Positions 1-8,714 of a DNA stretch of 64,000 nucleotides are shown here, one piece after another. The stretch spans positions 248,001 through 312,000 of the forward strand of contig NZ_SRUZ01000006.1 of NCBI RefSeq assembly GCF_004791165.1, written 5' to 3'. This DNA is from Mesorhizobium sp. M8A.F.Ca.ET.218.01.1.1. Lineage in GTDB: Bacteria > Pseudomonadota > Alphaproteobacteria > Rhizobiales > Rhizobiaceae. Under the pieces are notes generated by a model, which saw nothing but the letters and a program-made list of their open reading frames with translations, did not search any database and was not told the origin of the DNA. Positions within the stretch are counted from its first letter, which is position 1. Each line of letters begins with the position of its first letter. A program made the translations under genes and the position numbers.

Positions 1-1
1 C

Positions 2-622
2 ATGAACCACAATTCGAGCGCCATGCTGGCGATCGATCCGCGCCGCAGGAATGATGCCGTCTACCAGAAGACGCTGATGCTGAACGACTACTATTTGTCC
101 GACGGCAAGGGCGGCAAACCGCTCGGCAATGTCCAGCTTCTCGGCAAGATCGACGGCAACATGCTAAGGGCCAATGTGAAGCGGGTGCCGAAATTCGCGC
201 TCGATTACATGGCCAGCCATGCCGTCGACTGGTACCTGATGTGCGAGGACCTGCCCGATCCCGAAAGCCGCATCATGGTCGACGGGAAGGACATCGTCAT
301 GCAGTGGCGGCGCTCCAACATGCAGTCGCTCGATGGGCTGACCAAGGTGATGCGCGCGAATTTTCGCGCCTGCGGTTATCCCATCGTGCTGTCGCGCCCT
401 TTCGACAAGCGTACGCCCTCGCACCAGTGCGGCACGGTGAAAATGGGCGACGACCCGGCGACATCGCCGCTCGACCCCTTTTGCCGCGCCTTCGATCACC
501 AGAACCTGTTCGTCGTCGACGCCAGTTTTCTGCCGAACTCGGCGGCGGTCAATCCGGCGCTGTCGATCGCCGCCCAGGCGCTACGGGTGGCGGACCATAT
601 CCGCAAGAGCGAACTAGCATGA
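2..622 (+). CDS. GMC family oxidoreductase, C-terminal part (5' end outside window)
   Basis: This is the C-terminal part of a glucose-methanol-choline (GMC) flavoprotein oxidoreductase. The family uses FAD to oxidise alcohol groups. The reading frame is open from the first bases and only 206 residues are visible, whereas GMC enzymes have about 500-560, so the FAD-binding N-terminus lies before the window and the ATG at position 2 is probably internal. The C-terminal signature is clear: the catalytic His is H141 in SHQCGT and its partner Asn is N184 in AAVNPALS, followed by the helix that closes the FAD site. The next gene on the same strand, after a palindromic repeat, is an SDR and then a second GMC enzyme. 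The substrate, probably a polyol or sugar, cannot be read from sequence. Confidence 0.88.
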   Translation: MNHNSSAMLAIDPRRRNDAVYQKTLMLNDYYLSDGKGGKPLGNVQLLGKIDGNMLRANVKRVPKFALDYMASHAVDWYLMCEDLPDPESRIMVDGKDIVMQWRRSNMQSLDGLTKVMRANFRACGYPIVLSRPFDKRTPSHQCGTVKMGDDPATSPLDPFCRAFDHQNLFVVDASFLPNSAAVNPALSIAAQALRVADHIRKSELA

Positions 623-632
623 CCGGTTTGCG

Positions 633-810
633 CCGCCCCTCATCCGCCTGCCGGCACCTTCTCCCCGTGAAGGACGGGGAGAAGGGACCTGGCCGCAACG
701 CCGGCGACCTTTTTGCAGCGCTGGCGATTGGCGAAAGCGGCGATGACAGCGTCCTTCTCCCCGTCACTATACGGGGAGAAGTGCCCGGCAGGGCGATGAG
801 GGGCAGCGCT
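633..810. repeat. Mosaic palindromic intergenic repeat, copy 1
   Basis: The gap between the GMC gene and the SDR gene is almost filled by one long imperfect inverted repeat. The outer arms are GCCCCTCATCCGCCTGCCGG near 635 and its near-complement ending GATGAGGGGC near 805. Inside are two smaller hairpins built on CCTTCTCCCCGT/ACGGGGAGAAG. A second copy of the same design is at 18424-18556. This resembles the RIME-type mosaic elements of rhizobia. The transcript would fold strongly, so it may affect mRNA stability between the flanking genes. Confidence 0.75.
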
Positions 811-833
811 AGCATTCGCAAGGCTAGCGCCCC

Positions 834-1595
834 ATGACGCGCCCTGCCGCCATAGTCACCGGCGGTGCACGCGGCATTGGATTGGCCTGTGCCGAGGCGC
901 TCGCCGACGCAGGCTTCGATATTCTTGTCGCAGACCTAGCCGACCAAGCGCCGGCCAATCTCGCCGCCAATATCACCGCGCGGGCTGCAAAATTCGCCTA
1001 TATCAGATGCGACATCGCCAATCTCGAAAGCCACGCCGACCTCGTCGATATCGCCATGCGTGCCTTCGGCCGCATCGACTGCCTGGTCAACAATGCCGGC
1101 ATCGGCGCCGTCGTGCGTGGCGACCTGCTGGATCTCAAACCCGACAATTTCGACCGCGCGCTCGGCATCAACCTGCGAGGCACCGTCTTCCTCAGCCAAG
1201 CCGTCGCCAAGGCGATGCTCCGCCAGCCCGGCGATCATGCGAAATCGATCATCACCATCACATCGGTCAGCGCCGAGATGGCCTCTCCAGAACGCTCCGA
1301 ATATTGCATGTCGAAGGCAGGGCTTTCCATGTGGGTGAAGAACCTCGCGCTCAGGCTCGCCTCGGAAAACATCGGCGTGTTCGAGCTGCGGCCGGGCATC
1401 ATCCGCACCGACATGACGGCGGGCGTGACCGCCAAATATGACGCGCTGATCGAAGGTGGATTGGTGCCGGCGAAACGCTGGGGCGAAGCCTCCGACATCG
1501 GCGCCATGGTGGCGGCGCTCGCTGCCAGCAGACTGGGCTTTTCGACCGGCTCGATCATTAATGTCGACGGCGCGCTCTCGGTGCCGCGGCTGTGA
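834..1595 (+). CDS. SDR family NAD(P)-dependent oxidoreductase
   Basis: A classical short-chain dehydrogenase/reductase of 253 residues, the usual length. The cofactor motif TGGARGIG is at residues 9-16, NNAG at 86-89, the catalytic Ser near 144, and the YxxxK pair is Y157/K161. Asp34 after the second beta strand (VADLAD) favours NAD(H) over NADP(H). It is cytosolic and probably acts on a hydroxyl/keto group of the same substrate handled by the two flanking GMC oxidoreductases. The stop is 12 bp before the next GMC gene, so the two are likely co-transcribed. The family is certain but the substrate is unknown. Confidence 0.9.
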   Translation: MTRPAAIVTGGARGIGLACAEALADAGFDILVADLADQAPANLAANITARAAKFAYIRCDIANLESHADLVDIAMRAFGRIDCLVNNAGIGAVVRGDLLDLKPDNFDRALGINLRGTVFLSQAVAKAMLRQPGDHAKSIITITSVSAEMASPERSEYCMSKAGLSMWVKNLALRLASENIGVFELRPGIIRTDMTAGVTAKYDALIEGGLVPAKRWGEASDIGAMVAALAASRLGFSTGSIINVDGALSVPRL

Positions 1596-1607
1596 ACGGA
1601 TGAGACA

Positions 1608-3236
1608 ATGACCGACTATATCATCGTGGGCGCCGGTCCGGCCGGCTGCGTTCTGGCCAACCGGCTGAGCGAGGATCCCTCCAATTCCGTGCTGCTGCTC
1701 GAAGCCGGCGGCAAGGACTGGCACCCCTATATCCACATGCCGGCGGGTTTCGCCAAGATGACCAAGGGCATTGCCTCCTGGGGCTGGTCGACCGTGCCGC
1801 AGAAGCACATGAAGGATCGCGTCTTCTGGTACACGCAGGCCAAGGTGGTCGGCGGCGGCTCCTCCATCAATGCGCAGATCTACACGCGCGGCAATGCCCG
1901 CGATTACGACGCCTGGGAGAAGGAGGAAGGGCTGGCCGGCTGGGGCTACCGCGACGTGCTGCCCTATTTCAAGCGCGCCGAGAACAACCAGCGTTTCGCC
2001 AACGATTTCCACGGCGACCAGGGCCCGCTCGGCGTGTCGAACCCGATTTCGCCGCTGCCGATCTGCGAGGCCTATTTCCGCGCCGGCCAGGAGATGGGTA
2101 TCCCTTTCAACCCGGATTTCAACGGCGCTGCCCAAGCAGGCGTCGGCTATTACCAGCTGACCCAGAAGGATGCCCGGCGCTCTTCCGCCTCGGTCGCTTA
2201 CTTGAAGCCGATTCGCGCCCGCAAGAATCTCACCGTCAGGACCGACGTGTTGGTCACCCGCATCGTCGTCGAGAAAGCCCGCGCTGTTGGCGTCGAGGTT
2301 GTAGATAAGCCGGGGGGTGAGACAAAAATCCTGCGCGCCGACCGCGAGGTGATCGTCTCGTCCGGCGCCATCGGCTCGCCGAAGCTGTTGATGCAGTCGG
2401 GCATCGGCCCGGCCGACCATCTGAAATCGGTCGGCGTGACGCCGGTGCACGATCTGCCCGGCGTCGGCTCCAACATGCAGGACCATCTCGACCTGTTCGT
2501 CATCGCCGAATGCACCGGCGATCACACCTATGACAATTACGCCAAGCTGCACCGCACGGCCTGGGCCGGCCTGCAATATCTGCTGTTGAAGAAGGGTCCG
2601 GTGGCTTCCAGCCTGTTCGAGACCGGCGGCTTCTGGTACGCCGACCCGACCGCCGCCTCGCCCGACATCCAGTTCCACCTGGGTTTGGGATCCGGCATCG
2701 AGGCCGGCGTCGAGAAATTGAACAACCCGGGCGTCACCTTGAACTCGGCCTTCCTGCGCCCGCGCTCGCGCGGCACGGTGCGGCTGAAAAGCGCCAACCC
2801 CGCCGACCATCCGCTGATCGACCCCAACTACTGGTCCGATCCCTATGACCGCGCCATGTCGCTCAAGGGACTGCGGCTGGCCCGCGAAATCATGCGGCAG
2901 GAGGCGCTGGCCCCATACGTGCTGCGCGAGGTGCTGCCCGGCCCATCGCTCGCCGGCGACGATGAACTGATCGACTATGCCTGCCGCACGTCCAAGACCG
3001 ACCACCATCCGGTCGGCACCTGCCGCATGGGCCATGACGAGATGGCGGTGGTGACGCCGGATCTCAGGCTGCGCGGCATCGACGGCTTGCGTGTCTGCGA
3101 CGCATCGGTGATGCCGCGTGTGCCTTCTTCCAACACCAATGCGCCGACCATCATGGTTGGCGAAAAGGGTGCTGATCTGATCCTTGGCCGCGAGCCGCTG
3201 GCGCCGGCGGTGTTTTCCGGCAATCACGCTGCTTAG
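1608..3236 (+). CDS. GMC family oxidoreductase (choline dehydrogenase-like)
   Basis: A complete 542-residue FAD-dependent GMC oxidoreductase. The N-terminus carries the dinucleotide motif VGAGPAG at residues 7-13, then the GMC signature around 80-100 (VVGGGSSIN). The second GMC signature (SSGAIGSPKLLMQSGIG) is near 250. The catalytic His lies in DHHPVGTCRMG around residue 466 and the partner Asn in the PSSNTNAPT segment around 508. It is closest in layout to BetA-type choline or alcohol dehydrogenases, but betaine-synthesis partners (betB, betI) are absent, so another alcohol is likely. It sits in a same-strand run with an SDR and a Dabb protein and has no signal peptide. Confidence 0.9.
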   Translation: MTDYIIVGAGPAGCVLANRLSEDPSNSVLLLEAGGKDWHPYIHMPAGFAKMTKGIASWGWSTVPQKHMKDRVFWYTQAKVVGGGSSINAQIYTRGNARDYDAWEKEEGLAGWGYRDVLPYFKRAENNQRFANDFHGDQGPLGVSNPISPLPICEAYFRAGQEMGIPFNPDFNGAAQAGVGYYQLTQKDARRSSASVAYLKPIRARKNLTVRTDVLVTRIVVEKARAVGVEVVDKPGGETKILRADREVIVSSGAIGSPKLLMQSGIGPADHLKSVGVTPVHDLPGVGSNMQDHLDLFVIAECTGDHTYDNYAKLHRTAWAGLQYLLLKKGPVASSLFETGGFWYADPTAASPDIQFHLGLGSGIEAGVEKLNNPGVTLNSAFLRPRSRGTVRLKSANPADHPLIDPNYWSDPYDRAMSLKGLRLAREIMRQEALAPYVLREVLPGPSLAGDDELIDYACRTSKTDHHPVGTCRMGHDEMAVVTPDLRLRGIDGLRVCDASVMPRVPSSNTNAPTIMVGEKGADLILGREPLAPAVFSGNHAA

Positions 3237-3247
3237 GGAGTGGTAAA

Positions 3248-3565
3248 ATGATCAGACACTGTGTTTTCGCCAGATTTCGTAGCGATGTGTCCCCGACCGA
3301 GCGCACGGCCATCCACGCCGACCTCGAGGCCTTGCGACAGGTGATCGAAGGCATGGAGACGGTTCATTTCAGCGCCAATGCCAGTCCGGAGCCTTTCGCA
3401 CGGGGTTTCACCCATGGCTTCACCATCGACTTCCGCGATGCCGCGGCGCGCGACGCCTATCTGGTGCATGAGGCTCATCAGCGTGCCGGCGCCCGGCTGG
3501 TCGCGGCCCTCGAAGGCGGCACGGACGGATTGATGGTCTTCGATCTCGACCTTACGAAAAAGTGA
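3248..3565 (+). CDS. Dabb family (stress-responsive alpha/beta barrel) protein
   Basis: A 105-residue protein of the dimeric alpha/beta barrel (Dabb) family. It begins MIRHCVFARFR, the typical first strand, and has the later DFRDAAARDAYLVHEAHQ region that matches the Dabb core. These small proteins form dimers; some are enzymes and many have no known role. It starts 11 bp after the GMC stop with a GGAGTGG ribosome site, so it belongs to the same operon and probably handles an intermediate or product of the GMC/SDR pathway. No catalytic residue can be assigned from sequence alone. Confidence 0.8.
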   Translation: MIRHCVFARFRSDVSPTERTAIHADLEALRQVIEGMETVHFSANASPEPFARGFTHGFTIDFRDAAARDAYLVHEAHQRAGARLVAALEGGTDGLMVFDLDLTKK

Positions 3566-3655
3566 CCGCCGACCTTTCGAAAGCCGGCTGATCGCTGTTC
3601 TCTTTTGCCGACAAGGCGACATATCGTTCCTTTGGGGGCACCAAAGGAGGATGCC

Positions 3656-4873
3656 TTGAATCTCACTGCCGAGCAGAAGAAAACCGTTCTGGCCTCGTTC
3701 CTGGGCTGGACGCTCGACGCTTTTGATTTCTTCCTTCTGACATTCCTGCTCACCGATATTGCGAGTGAATTCCAGACCGATGTCCCGGCAGTCTCGAAGG
3801 CACTGTTCCTGACCTTGGCGACGCGCTTCATCGGCGCGTTCTTCTTCGGCATGCTCGCGGACAGATACGGTCGCAAGCCGATCCTGATGCTCAACATCGT
3901 CAGCTACTCGGTGATCGGGGCGCTGGCCGCCTTCTCTCCCAATCTCGGCATTTTCCTGGCGTTGCGTGCCCTGTTCGGCATCGCCATGGGCGGCGAATGG
4001 GGGCTCGGCTCCTCGCTCGCCATGGAGTCCATTCCGCCGAGCGCGCGCGGCATGGTCTCGGGTATCCTGCAATGCGGCTATCCCGCCGGCTACCTGCTGG
4101 CGGCGGTAGTCTATGGCTTGCTCTACCAGCAGACGATCGGTGGCTATACGATCGGCTGGCGCTTCATGTTCCTGCTCTCCTTCATCCCGGCGCTGATCGT
4201 ACTCTTCATCCGCTCGCACGTCCCGGAATCACCCGCCTTCGTCGAGGCGCAGAAATCCGTCAAGCCGGGGCTTCTGGAGACGCTGCAGAAGCACTGGGGC
4301 GTCGCGCTCTATGCCGTGGTGCTGATGATGTTCTTCAATTTCTTCAGCCATGGCACGCAGGATCTCTACCCGACCTTCCTGAAGAAGCAGCATGGCTTTG
4401 ATCCGCATACGGTGAGTTGGATCACCATCGTCGCCAATATCGGCGCCATTGTCGGCGGCCTGGCGTTCGGCGCGCTGTCGGAGAAGATCGGCCGCATCAA
4501 TGCCATTACTTTGGCCTGCATCATCGCCCTGCCGGCCATCCCGCTATGGGCCTACAGCTCAACGCCCTTCATGCTGGCCATCGGCGCCTTCATCATGCAG
4601 GTCGCGGTCCAGGGCGCCTGGGGCGTCATCCCGGTGCATCTCAACGAGCTTTCGCCCGGCGCGGTGCGCGCGACCTTGCCCGGCTTCATCTACCAGGCCG
4701 GCAATCTCGCCGCCTCTTATGGCGGTCCCTATCAGGCGGGGATCGCCGAGGCGCCCGGTGGCAGCTATGGCTACGCGCTGGCGCTGTTCGCCGGCGTGGT
4801 CGCCGTCTGCATCATCGTCGTCATCCGCTTCAGTCCGGAGCGGCGCGGCCAGGTGATGACCGTGCTGGGTTGA
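3656..4873 (+). CDS. MFS transporter, NanT/sugar-acid type (TTG start)
   Basis: A 405-residue major facilitator carrier with 12 predicted membrane helices. The opening GWTLDAFDFFLLTFLL is typical of the sialic acid/organic acid-type MFS group, and the loop motif GMLADRYGRKP between helices 2 and 3 is the MFS signature. I choose the TTG at 3656 because an excellent ribosome site AAAGGAGG (3643-3650) lies five bases before it. An upstream in-frame TTG at 3605 would add 17 unlikely residues, and the ATG at 3651 is out of frame and stops at once. It follows the GMC/SDR/Dabb genes and probably imports their substrate. It converges with the next gene, seven bases apart. Confidence 0.87.
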   Translation: MNLTAEQKKTVLASFLGWTLDAFDFFLLTFLLTDIASEFQTDVPAVSKALFLTLATRFIGAFFFGMLADRYGRKPILMLNIVSYSVIGALAAFSPNLGIFLALRALFGIAMGGEWGLGSSLAMESIPPSARGMVSGILQCGYPAGYLLAAVVYGLLYQQTIGGYTIGWRFMFLLSFIPALIVLFIRSHVPESPAFVEAQKSVKPGLLETLQKHWGVALYAVVLMMFFNFFSHGTQDLYPTFLKKQHGFDPHTVSWITIVANIGAIVGGLAFGALSEKIGRINAITLACIIALPAIPLWAYSSTPFMLAIGAFIMQVAVQGAWGVIPVHLNELSPGAVRATLPGFIYQAGNLAASYGGPYQAGIAEAPGGSYGYALALFAGVVAVCIIVVIRFSPERRGQVMTVLG

Positions 4874-4879
4874 GGACGC

Positions 4880-5725
4880 TCACCCCAGCCGGAGCGCGAT
4901 CACTCCGGCGACAATGCTGAGCGCGGCCGCACCGCGCCAGCCCGTCATCTTCTCGCCGAGCGCGTAGACCGAGATCATCATGGCGAACAGGATCGAGGTC
5001 TCGCGCAATGACGCCACCGAGGCGATCGGCGCCTTGGTCATGGCCCACATCACGATCCAGTAAGCCGCGCCGGAAAGCACGCCGGTGAACAGCCCGGTCT
5101 TCCAGTCGCGCGCCAACACCGGCAACGCCTTGGGCCCCCGGAAAACGAGGCACAGCACCAGCGCCCCAAGCGCATCGCAGATGAACAGCCAGGCGGCATA
5201 GCTTTGCGCGGTTGCCGCCAGCCGCGCGCCGCTGCCGTCGGACAGGGTGTAGCTGGCAATGAACACCGAGGTGCCGAAGGCGAAGCCGACCGCCCGCAGG
5301 TTCAGCTTCTCCAGATGCGCGCCGCCGCGAAACGACATCACCAGCGTGCCGGCCGACAACAGCAGGATGCCGACAATGGCGAGCGGCGCCGGCACCTCGG
5401 CGACGACGAACATGCCGCCGACCGCGGCCAGCAGAGGGGCCGTGCCGCGCGCCAGCGGATAGGTCTGGGCGAAATCGCCGGCCTGGTAGGCACCGATGAG
5501 GAAAGTGCGGTAGCCCATGTGGAAGATCACCGAGGCGATGATATAGGGCCAGACTTCCGCCTTCGGCACCTCGACAAAAGGCAGCACCACGAGGCCCGCG
5601 ACCCCCATGCCGAGCGTCATCAGCGTGATCGACAGGAAGCGATCGAGATGCACCTTGACCAGCGCGTTCCAGATCGCATGCATGGCGGCGGCGGCAAGCA
5701 CCGCGAAGAAGACGAAAAGCGTCAT
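4880..5725 (-). CDS. EamA family (DMT superfamily) transporter
   Basis: A 281-residue integral membrane protein with ten predicted helices and the internal EamA duplication, the usual length for drug/metabolite transporters. The N-terminus (MTLFVFFAVLAAAAMHAIWN) matches the first helix of the EamA family, including the conserved Ala-Trp-Asn segment. Such proteins mostly export small metabolites. Its start is 7 bp after the stop of the phosphatase-family gene at 5733-6641, so the two probably form an operon. Substrate unknown. Confidence 0.85.
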   Translation of the reverse strand: MTLFVFFAVLAAAAMHAIWNALVKVHLDRFLSITLMTLGMGVAGLVVLPFVEVPKAEVWPYIIASVIFHMGYRTFLIGAYQAGDFAQTYPLARGTAPLLAAVGGMFVVAEVPAPLAIVGILLLSAGTLVMSFRGGAHLEKLNLRAVGFAFGTSVFIASYTLSDGSGARLAATAQSYAAWLFICDALGALVLCLVFRGPKALPVLARDWKTGLFTGVLSGAAYWIVMWAMTKAPIASVASLRETSILFAMMISVYALGEKMTGWRGAAALSIVAGVIALRLG

Positions 5726-5732
5726 ATGGGGC

Positions 5733-6641
5733 TCATCGACCTCCCGGGCCGAATGGCGTTTCGAGATCGATGTCGACCCGGACCGGGAAGTGATCGGACG
5801 CCACCTCGCCGATATCGGCGCCGATCGATTTCACCCGCCCGGCCAACATACCACCGACGAAGCAATGGTCCAGCCGGCGCTTTGCCAGCCTGCCGTCGAT
5901 GATCTTCTCATGCGTGTGGAAATCACCAGCCGGTTCGACCGCCACGGCTGCGGCATCGACGAAGCCGCCAAGATAGGCAGCACCCTGATGGTAGGGCGTG
6001 CTGCCGACGATGCGGCGGTGTTCGGCGCTGCCCGGCTCCATGTTGAAATCGCCCAGCCAGATCGCCGCCGGTGGATTTTCGGGCTCTGATTCTCCATGCG
6101 TCCAGTTGCGCGAAGGCTCGTCATCGGTGCCGCTCCACGGACCGCCTTCCGATGGCGCCCGGCGGTGCTCGGCCAAGAGATAATCAATCTGCTCCAGCCG
6201 CTCTTCCGCCGCGATGTGCGCGAGATGCAGCGAAAGCACCCTGACCGGCCCTGCCGGCGTGCGGATCATGCATTCGAGCGCGGCATTGCGCGTGTTGAGC
6301 GGACGCAACGTGCGGCGCATCGGCAGCGCGTGCAACCGCGACCAGACGATCGGCAGCCTCGACAACACCATGGTGCCGAACTGCCGGCGTCGGTTGACCA
6401 GATGGCCGTCCCGCCATTCGCTGGCGTCCATGTCGAAGGCCGGGCCATACACCCAGTGATAACCGGGCAAGAGGCGTGAAAGCACTTCCGGCTGGTCGTC
6501 GAAATTGCTGCGCTGCCAGTGCCGCTCGACCTCCTGCAAGGCGATGATGTCGGCGCCGGCGACAAGGCGCGCCGCGCGCGAAAGATCGTAGCGCGTGTCG
6601 CTGCCGAACCCGTACTGGATGTTGTAGCTGACCAGCTTCAT
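5733..6641 (-). CDS. Endonuclease/exonuclease/phosphatase family protein
   Basis: A 302-residue member of the Mg-dependent EEP fold, which includes DNase I, exonuclease III and sphingomyelinases. The family motifs are present in order: SYNIQYG at residues 5-11, ALQEVE (metal-binding Glu) near 36-41, LSLHLAH near 120, WLGDFNMEPGS near 196 and ASDHFPVRVDID at the end (catalytic Asp-His). There is no signal peptide, so it acts in the cytoplasm. It is co-directional with the downstream EamA transporter. Whether the substrate is nucleic acid or a phosphoester cannot be told. Confidence 0.85.
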   Translation of the reverse strand: MKLVSYNIQYGFGSDTRYDLSRAARLVAGADIIALQEVERHWQRSNFDDQPEVLSRLLPGYHWVYGPAFDMDASEWRDGHLVNRRRQFGTMVLSRLPIVWSRLHALPMRRTLRPLNTRNAALECMIRTPAGPVRVLSLHLAHIAAEERLEQIDYLLAEHRRAPSEGGPWSGTDDEPSRNWTHGESEPENPPAAIWLGDFNMEPGSAEHRRIVGSTPYHQGAAYLGGFVDAAAVAVEPAGDFHTHEKIIDGRLAKRRLDHCFVGGMLAGRVKSIGADIGEVASDHFPVRVDIDLETPFGPGGR

Positions 6642-6754
6642 TGCTTATCCGGCTCACTTCTCGGCGTTGGCAGTAACGGTTCGGTCGATTGCTTGCAATG
6701 TGCAGGATAACGGACGGGGCTTGGGCCAGCAGGGCGGTCGAGACTCGGTATCTG

Positions 6755-8308
6755 CTAGTCGGTGGTCAGCGGCTGGAAGCGGCCGGCGGGCGACGCCGCC
6801 AATTCCGCCCAGTCGATCTCTTCCTCCAGCCGGTGATAGGCCTCGTCACCGATCGTGCCATTGCTGCGCAGTTCCTCCAGCGTGTCGCGCTGGCGGTTGA
6901 TGGCGTAGAGGCGCAGCCGGTCGTATTCGGTCGCCGCCTGCGCGTCGTCGGGGTTTTCAGCGATCACACGCTGAGCCTCATACTGCTCGCGCACGACGGC
7001 GGCCGCCGCCGAGGTCTTGCGGTTCAGCACGTCCAGCGCTGCCTGCATGATGGCGACGCGCGCCTTCGCCACCTCATTGTCGACGGTTCTGTCCTTGTCG
7101 AAGTTGATCCAGCGCAGCAGCGGCTTTAGCGTCATGCCCTGCAGCACCAGCGTGCCCAGAACCACCGCGAAGGCGGCGAGCACGATCGGATCGCGGCCGG
7201 GAAAATTGGCCGGCAGCGCAATGGCCACGACCAGCGTCACCAGCCCGCGCATGCCGCACCAGCCGACGAGAACGGCGCCTCCAAAAGTCGGCAACTCCCG
7301 CCTTGCCTCTTTGCCGCCGAAGCGGGCAATCCATCGGATGATCGCGACGTAACTCGCCACCCAGGCAAGACGTGCGACGATAACGACGACCAGCACCGTT
7401 GCGGCGAAAAGGAATGCTTCGCCTTGCCCGTCTCCGGCCAGCCTGCCGACGATCGTGCGTGCCTGCAGGCCCATCAGCACGAACGCCAGCACATTGAGCA
7501 CGAACACCGCCGACTCCCAGACCGAATAGGTGCTGACGCGGCGTCTCGCCGACGAGTGGCGCGGTCCCCTGCGTGCAATGGTCATGGCATAGACGACAAT
7601 GGTGATGATGGCGGAAAGACCGAGCTTGTCGGCGATGATCCAGACGGCAAAGGTTCCGGCAAACTGGACCACGGTGCTGCTCGCCGCATCCTCGATGCGG
7701 GTGAGCGCCAACAGCGACACGCGGCCAAACAGATAGCCCGCGACAAGACTGCCAATCGTCGCCAGCAGGATCACCGGAATGGCGTTGCTCAGCATGATCG
7801 ATCCCAGCGCTGCCGAAACCGCCAGCCGATAGATCAGCAGCGCCGTGGCATCGTTGAGCAGGCTCTCGCCCTGCAGTATGGCGGTGATGCGGTGCGGCAC
7901 CTTGAACTGCCCGAGCACCGCCGATGCCGCCACCGCATCCGGCGGCGCGACGATGGCGCCAAGCGCGACCGCCGCCGCGATCGGCAGTCCGGCCATCTTC
8001 CAGCCGACGAAGGCAACCACGACGGTGGTGAAGACCACAGCGCCGAGCGCCAGCAGCACCAGCGACAGCCGGTAGCGCTTCAGGTCGCGCAGCGACGTGT
8101 CAAAGGCGGCATCGAGCAGCACCGGCGCGATGAACAGGGCAAGCGCCAGTTCCGGATCGATCTCGATCACTGGGGCGCCCGGCACGAAGGCAATCGCGAC
8201 GCCGGCCAGGGCCAGCAGGGACGGATAGGGAATCTCCAGCCGTCGCGACAACGCCGTGAGCGCGACGGCGGTCAAAAGCAGGACGAGGGTCAGTTCAAAA
8301 AGAGCCAT
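6755..8308 (-). CDS. Na+/H+ antiporter, CPA1 family
   Basis: A 517-residue cation:proton antiporter of the CPA1 (NhaP/NHE-like) family. About 12 membrane helices fill residues 1-400. The core motif APPDAVAASAVL near 122-133 and GESLLNDATALLIYRLA near 148-164 hold the family's ion-binding Asp/Asn residues. The last roughly 110 residues are a charged cytoplasmic tail. It exchanges Na+ or K+ for protons across the inner membrane, helping pH and salt tolerance. It appears to be a single-gene unit. Confidence 0.9.
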   Translation of the reverse strand: MALFELTLVLLLTAVALTALSRRLEIPYPSLLALAGVAIAFVPGAPVIEIDPELALALFIAPVLLDAAFDTSLRDLKRYRLSLVLLALGAVVFTTVVVAFVGWKMAGLPIAAAVALGAIVAPPDAVAASAVLGQFKVPHRITAILQGESLLNDATALLIYRLAVSAALGSIMLSNAIPVILLATIGSLVAGYLFGRVSLLALTRIEDAASSTVVQFAGTFAVWIIADKLGLSAIITIVVYAMTIARRGPRHSSARRRVSTYSVWESAVFVLNVLAFVLMGLQARTIVGRLAGDGQGEAFLFAATVLVVVIVARLAWVASYVAIIRWIARFGGKEARRELPTFGGAVLVGWCGMRGLVTLVVAIALPANFPGRDPIVLAAFAVVLGTLVLQGMTLKPLLRWINFDKDRTVDNEVAKARVAIMQAALDVLNRKTSAAAAVVREQYEAQRVIAENPDDAQAATEYDRLRLYAINRQRDTLEELRSNGTIGDEAYHRLEEEIDWAELAASPAGRFQPLTTD

Positions 8309-8714
8309 GGGCGGTTACTTCAGGGGACCGGATTGCCGACGCGGATATTCACGCAAGATGCGGTGGATTGGCCATCAAACTCAAGCCCTCTGGCCGCACG
8401 TCTCAAACCGCCTCCTGCCCCGCATGATCCTCGTCGGCTGCTCGGGATATCATGGACGCCGCGAAAGCCATCGTCGAAAAACATCGCCGGGCTGTAACAC
8501 GCATGTAATCGGTGGCCCGTCTGTGAGCGTGACGGGCCTTCATGAAAGGCCGCACGCCCATCAGATAGCCGTGGCACCCTGATGTGGATCGGTTCCGCTG
8601 GGGCGAAATGACGCCCTAAGAGAGGCGTTGGGACCCCTTGCGGCGCGCTTGATGTTGTATCTGGGTACGAGCAGCGCACTCGTTGGCACGTTGTTTGGAG
8701 GGGTTGGAACTGTT
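8309..8714. other. Intergenic region with a hairpin, no gene seen
   Basis: About 400 bp between the divergent antiporter and TetR genes. I find no convincing coding sequence. It holds a perfect 8-bp stem, GGCCCGTC (8514-8521) with GACGGGCC (8531-8538), followed by only two T residues, so it is a poor terminator. The promoters of both flanking genes should lie here but no clear -35/-10 pair stands out. Confidence 0.5.

Noticed and set aside
936..3227. 763-codon open frame on the minus strand opposite the SDR and GMC genes
   Set aside because: It is a shadow of high-GC coding DNA: its composition is rich in His/Arg/Gly with no domain, and the plus-strand genes carry full motifs.
8514..8538. 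Hairpin upstream of the TetR gene as a terminator
   Set aside because: Stem is good but only two T residues follow and no gene reads into it on that strand.
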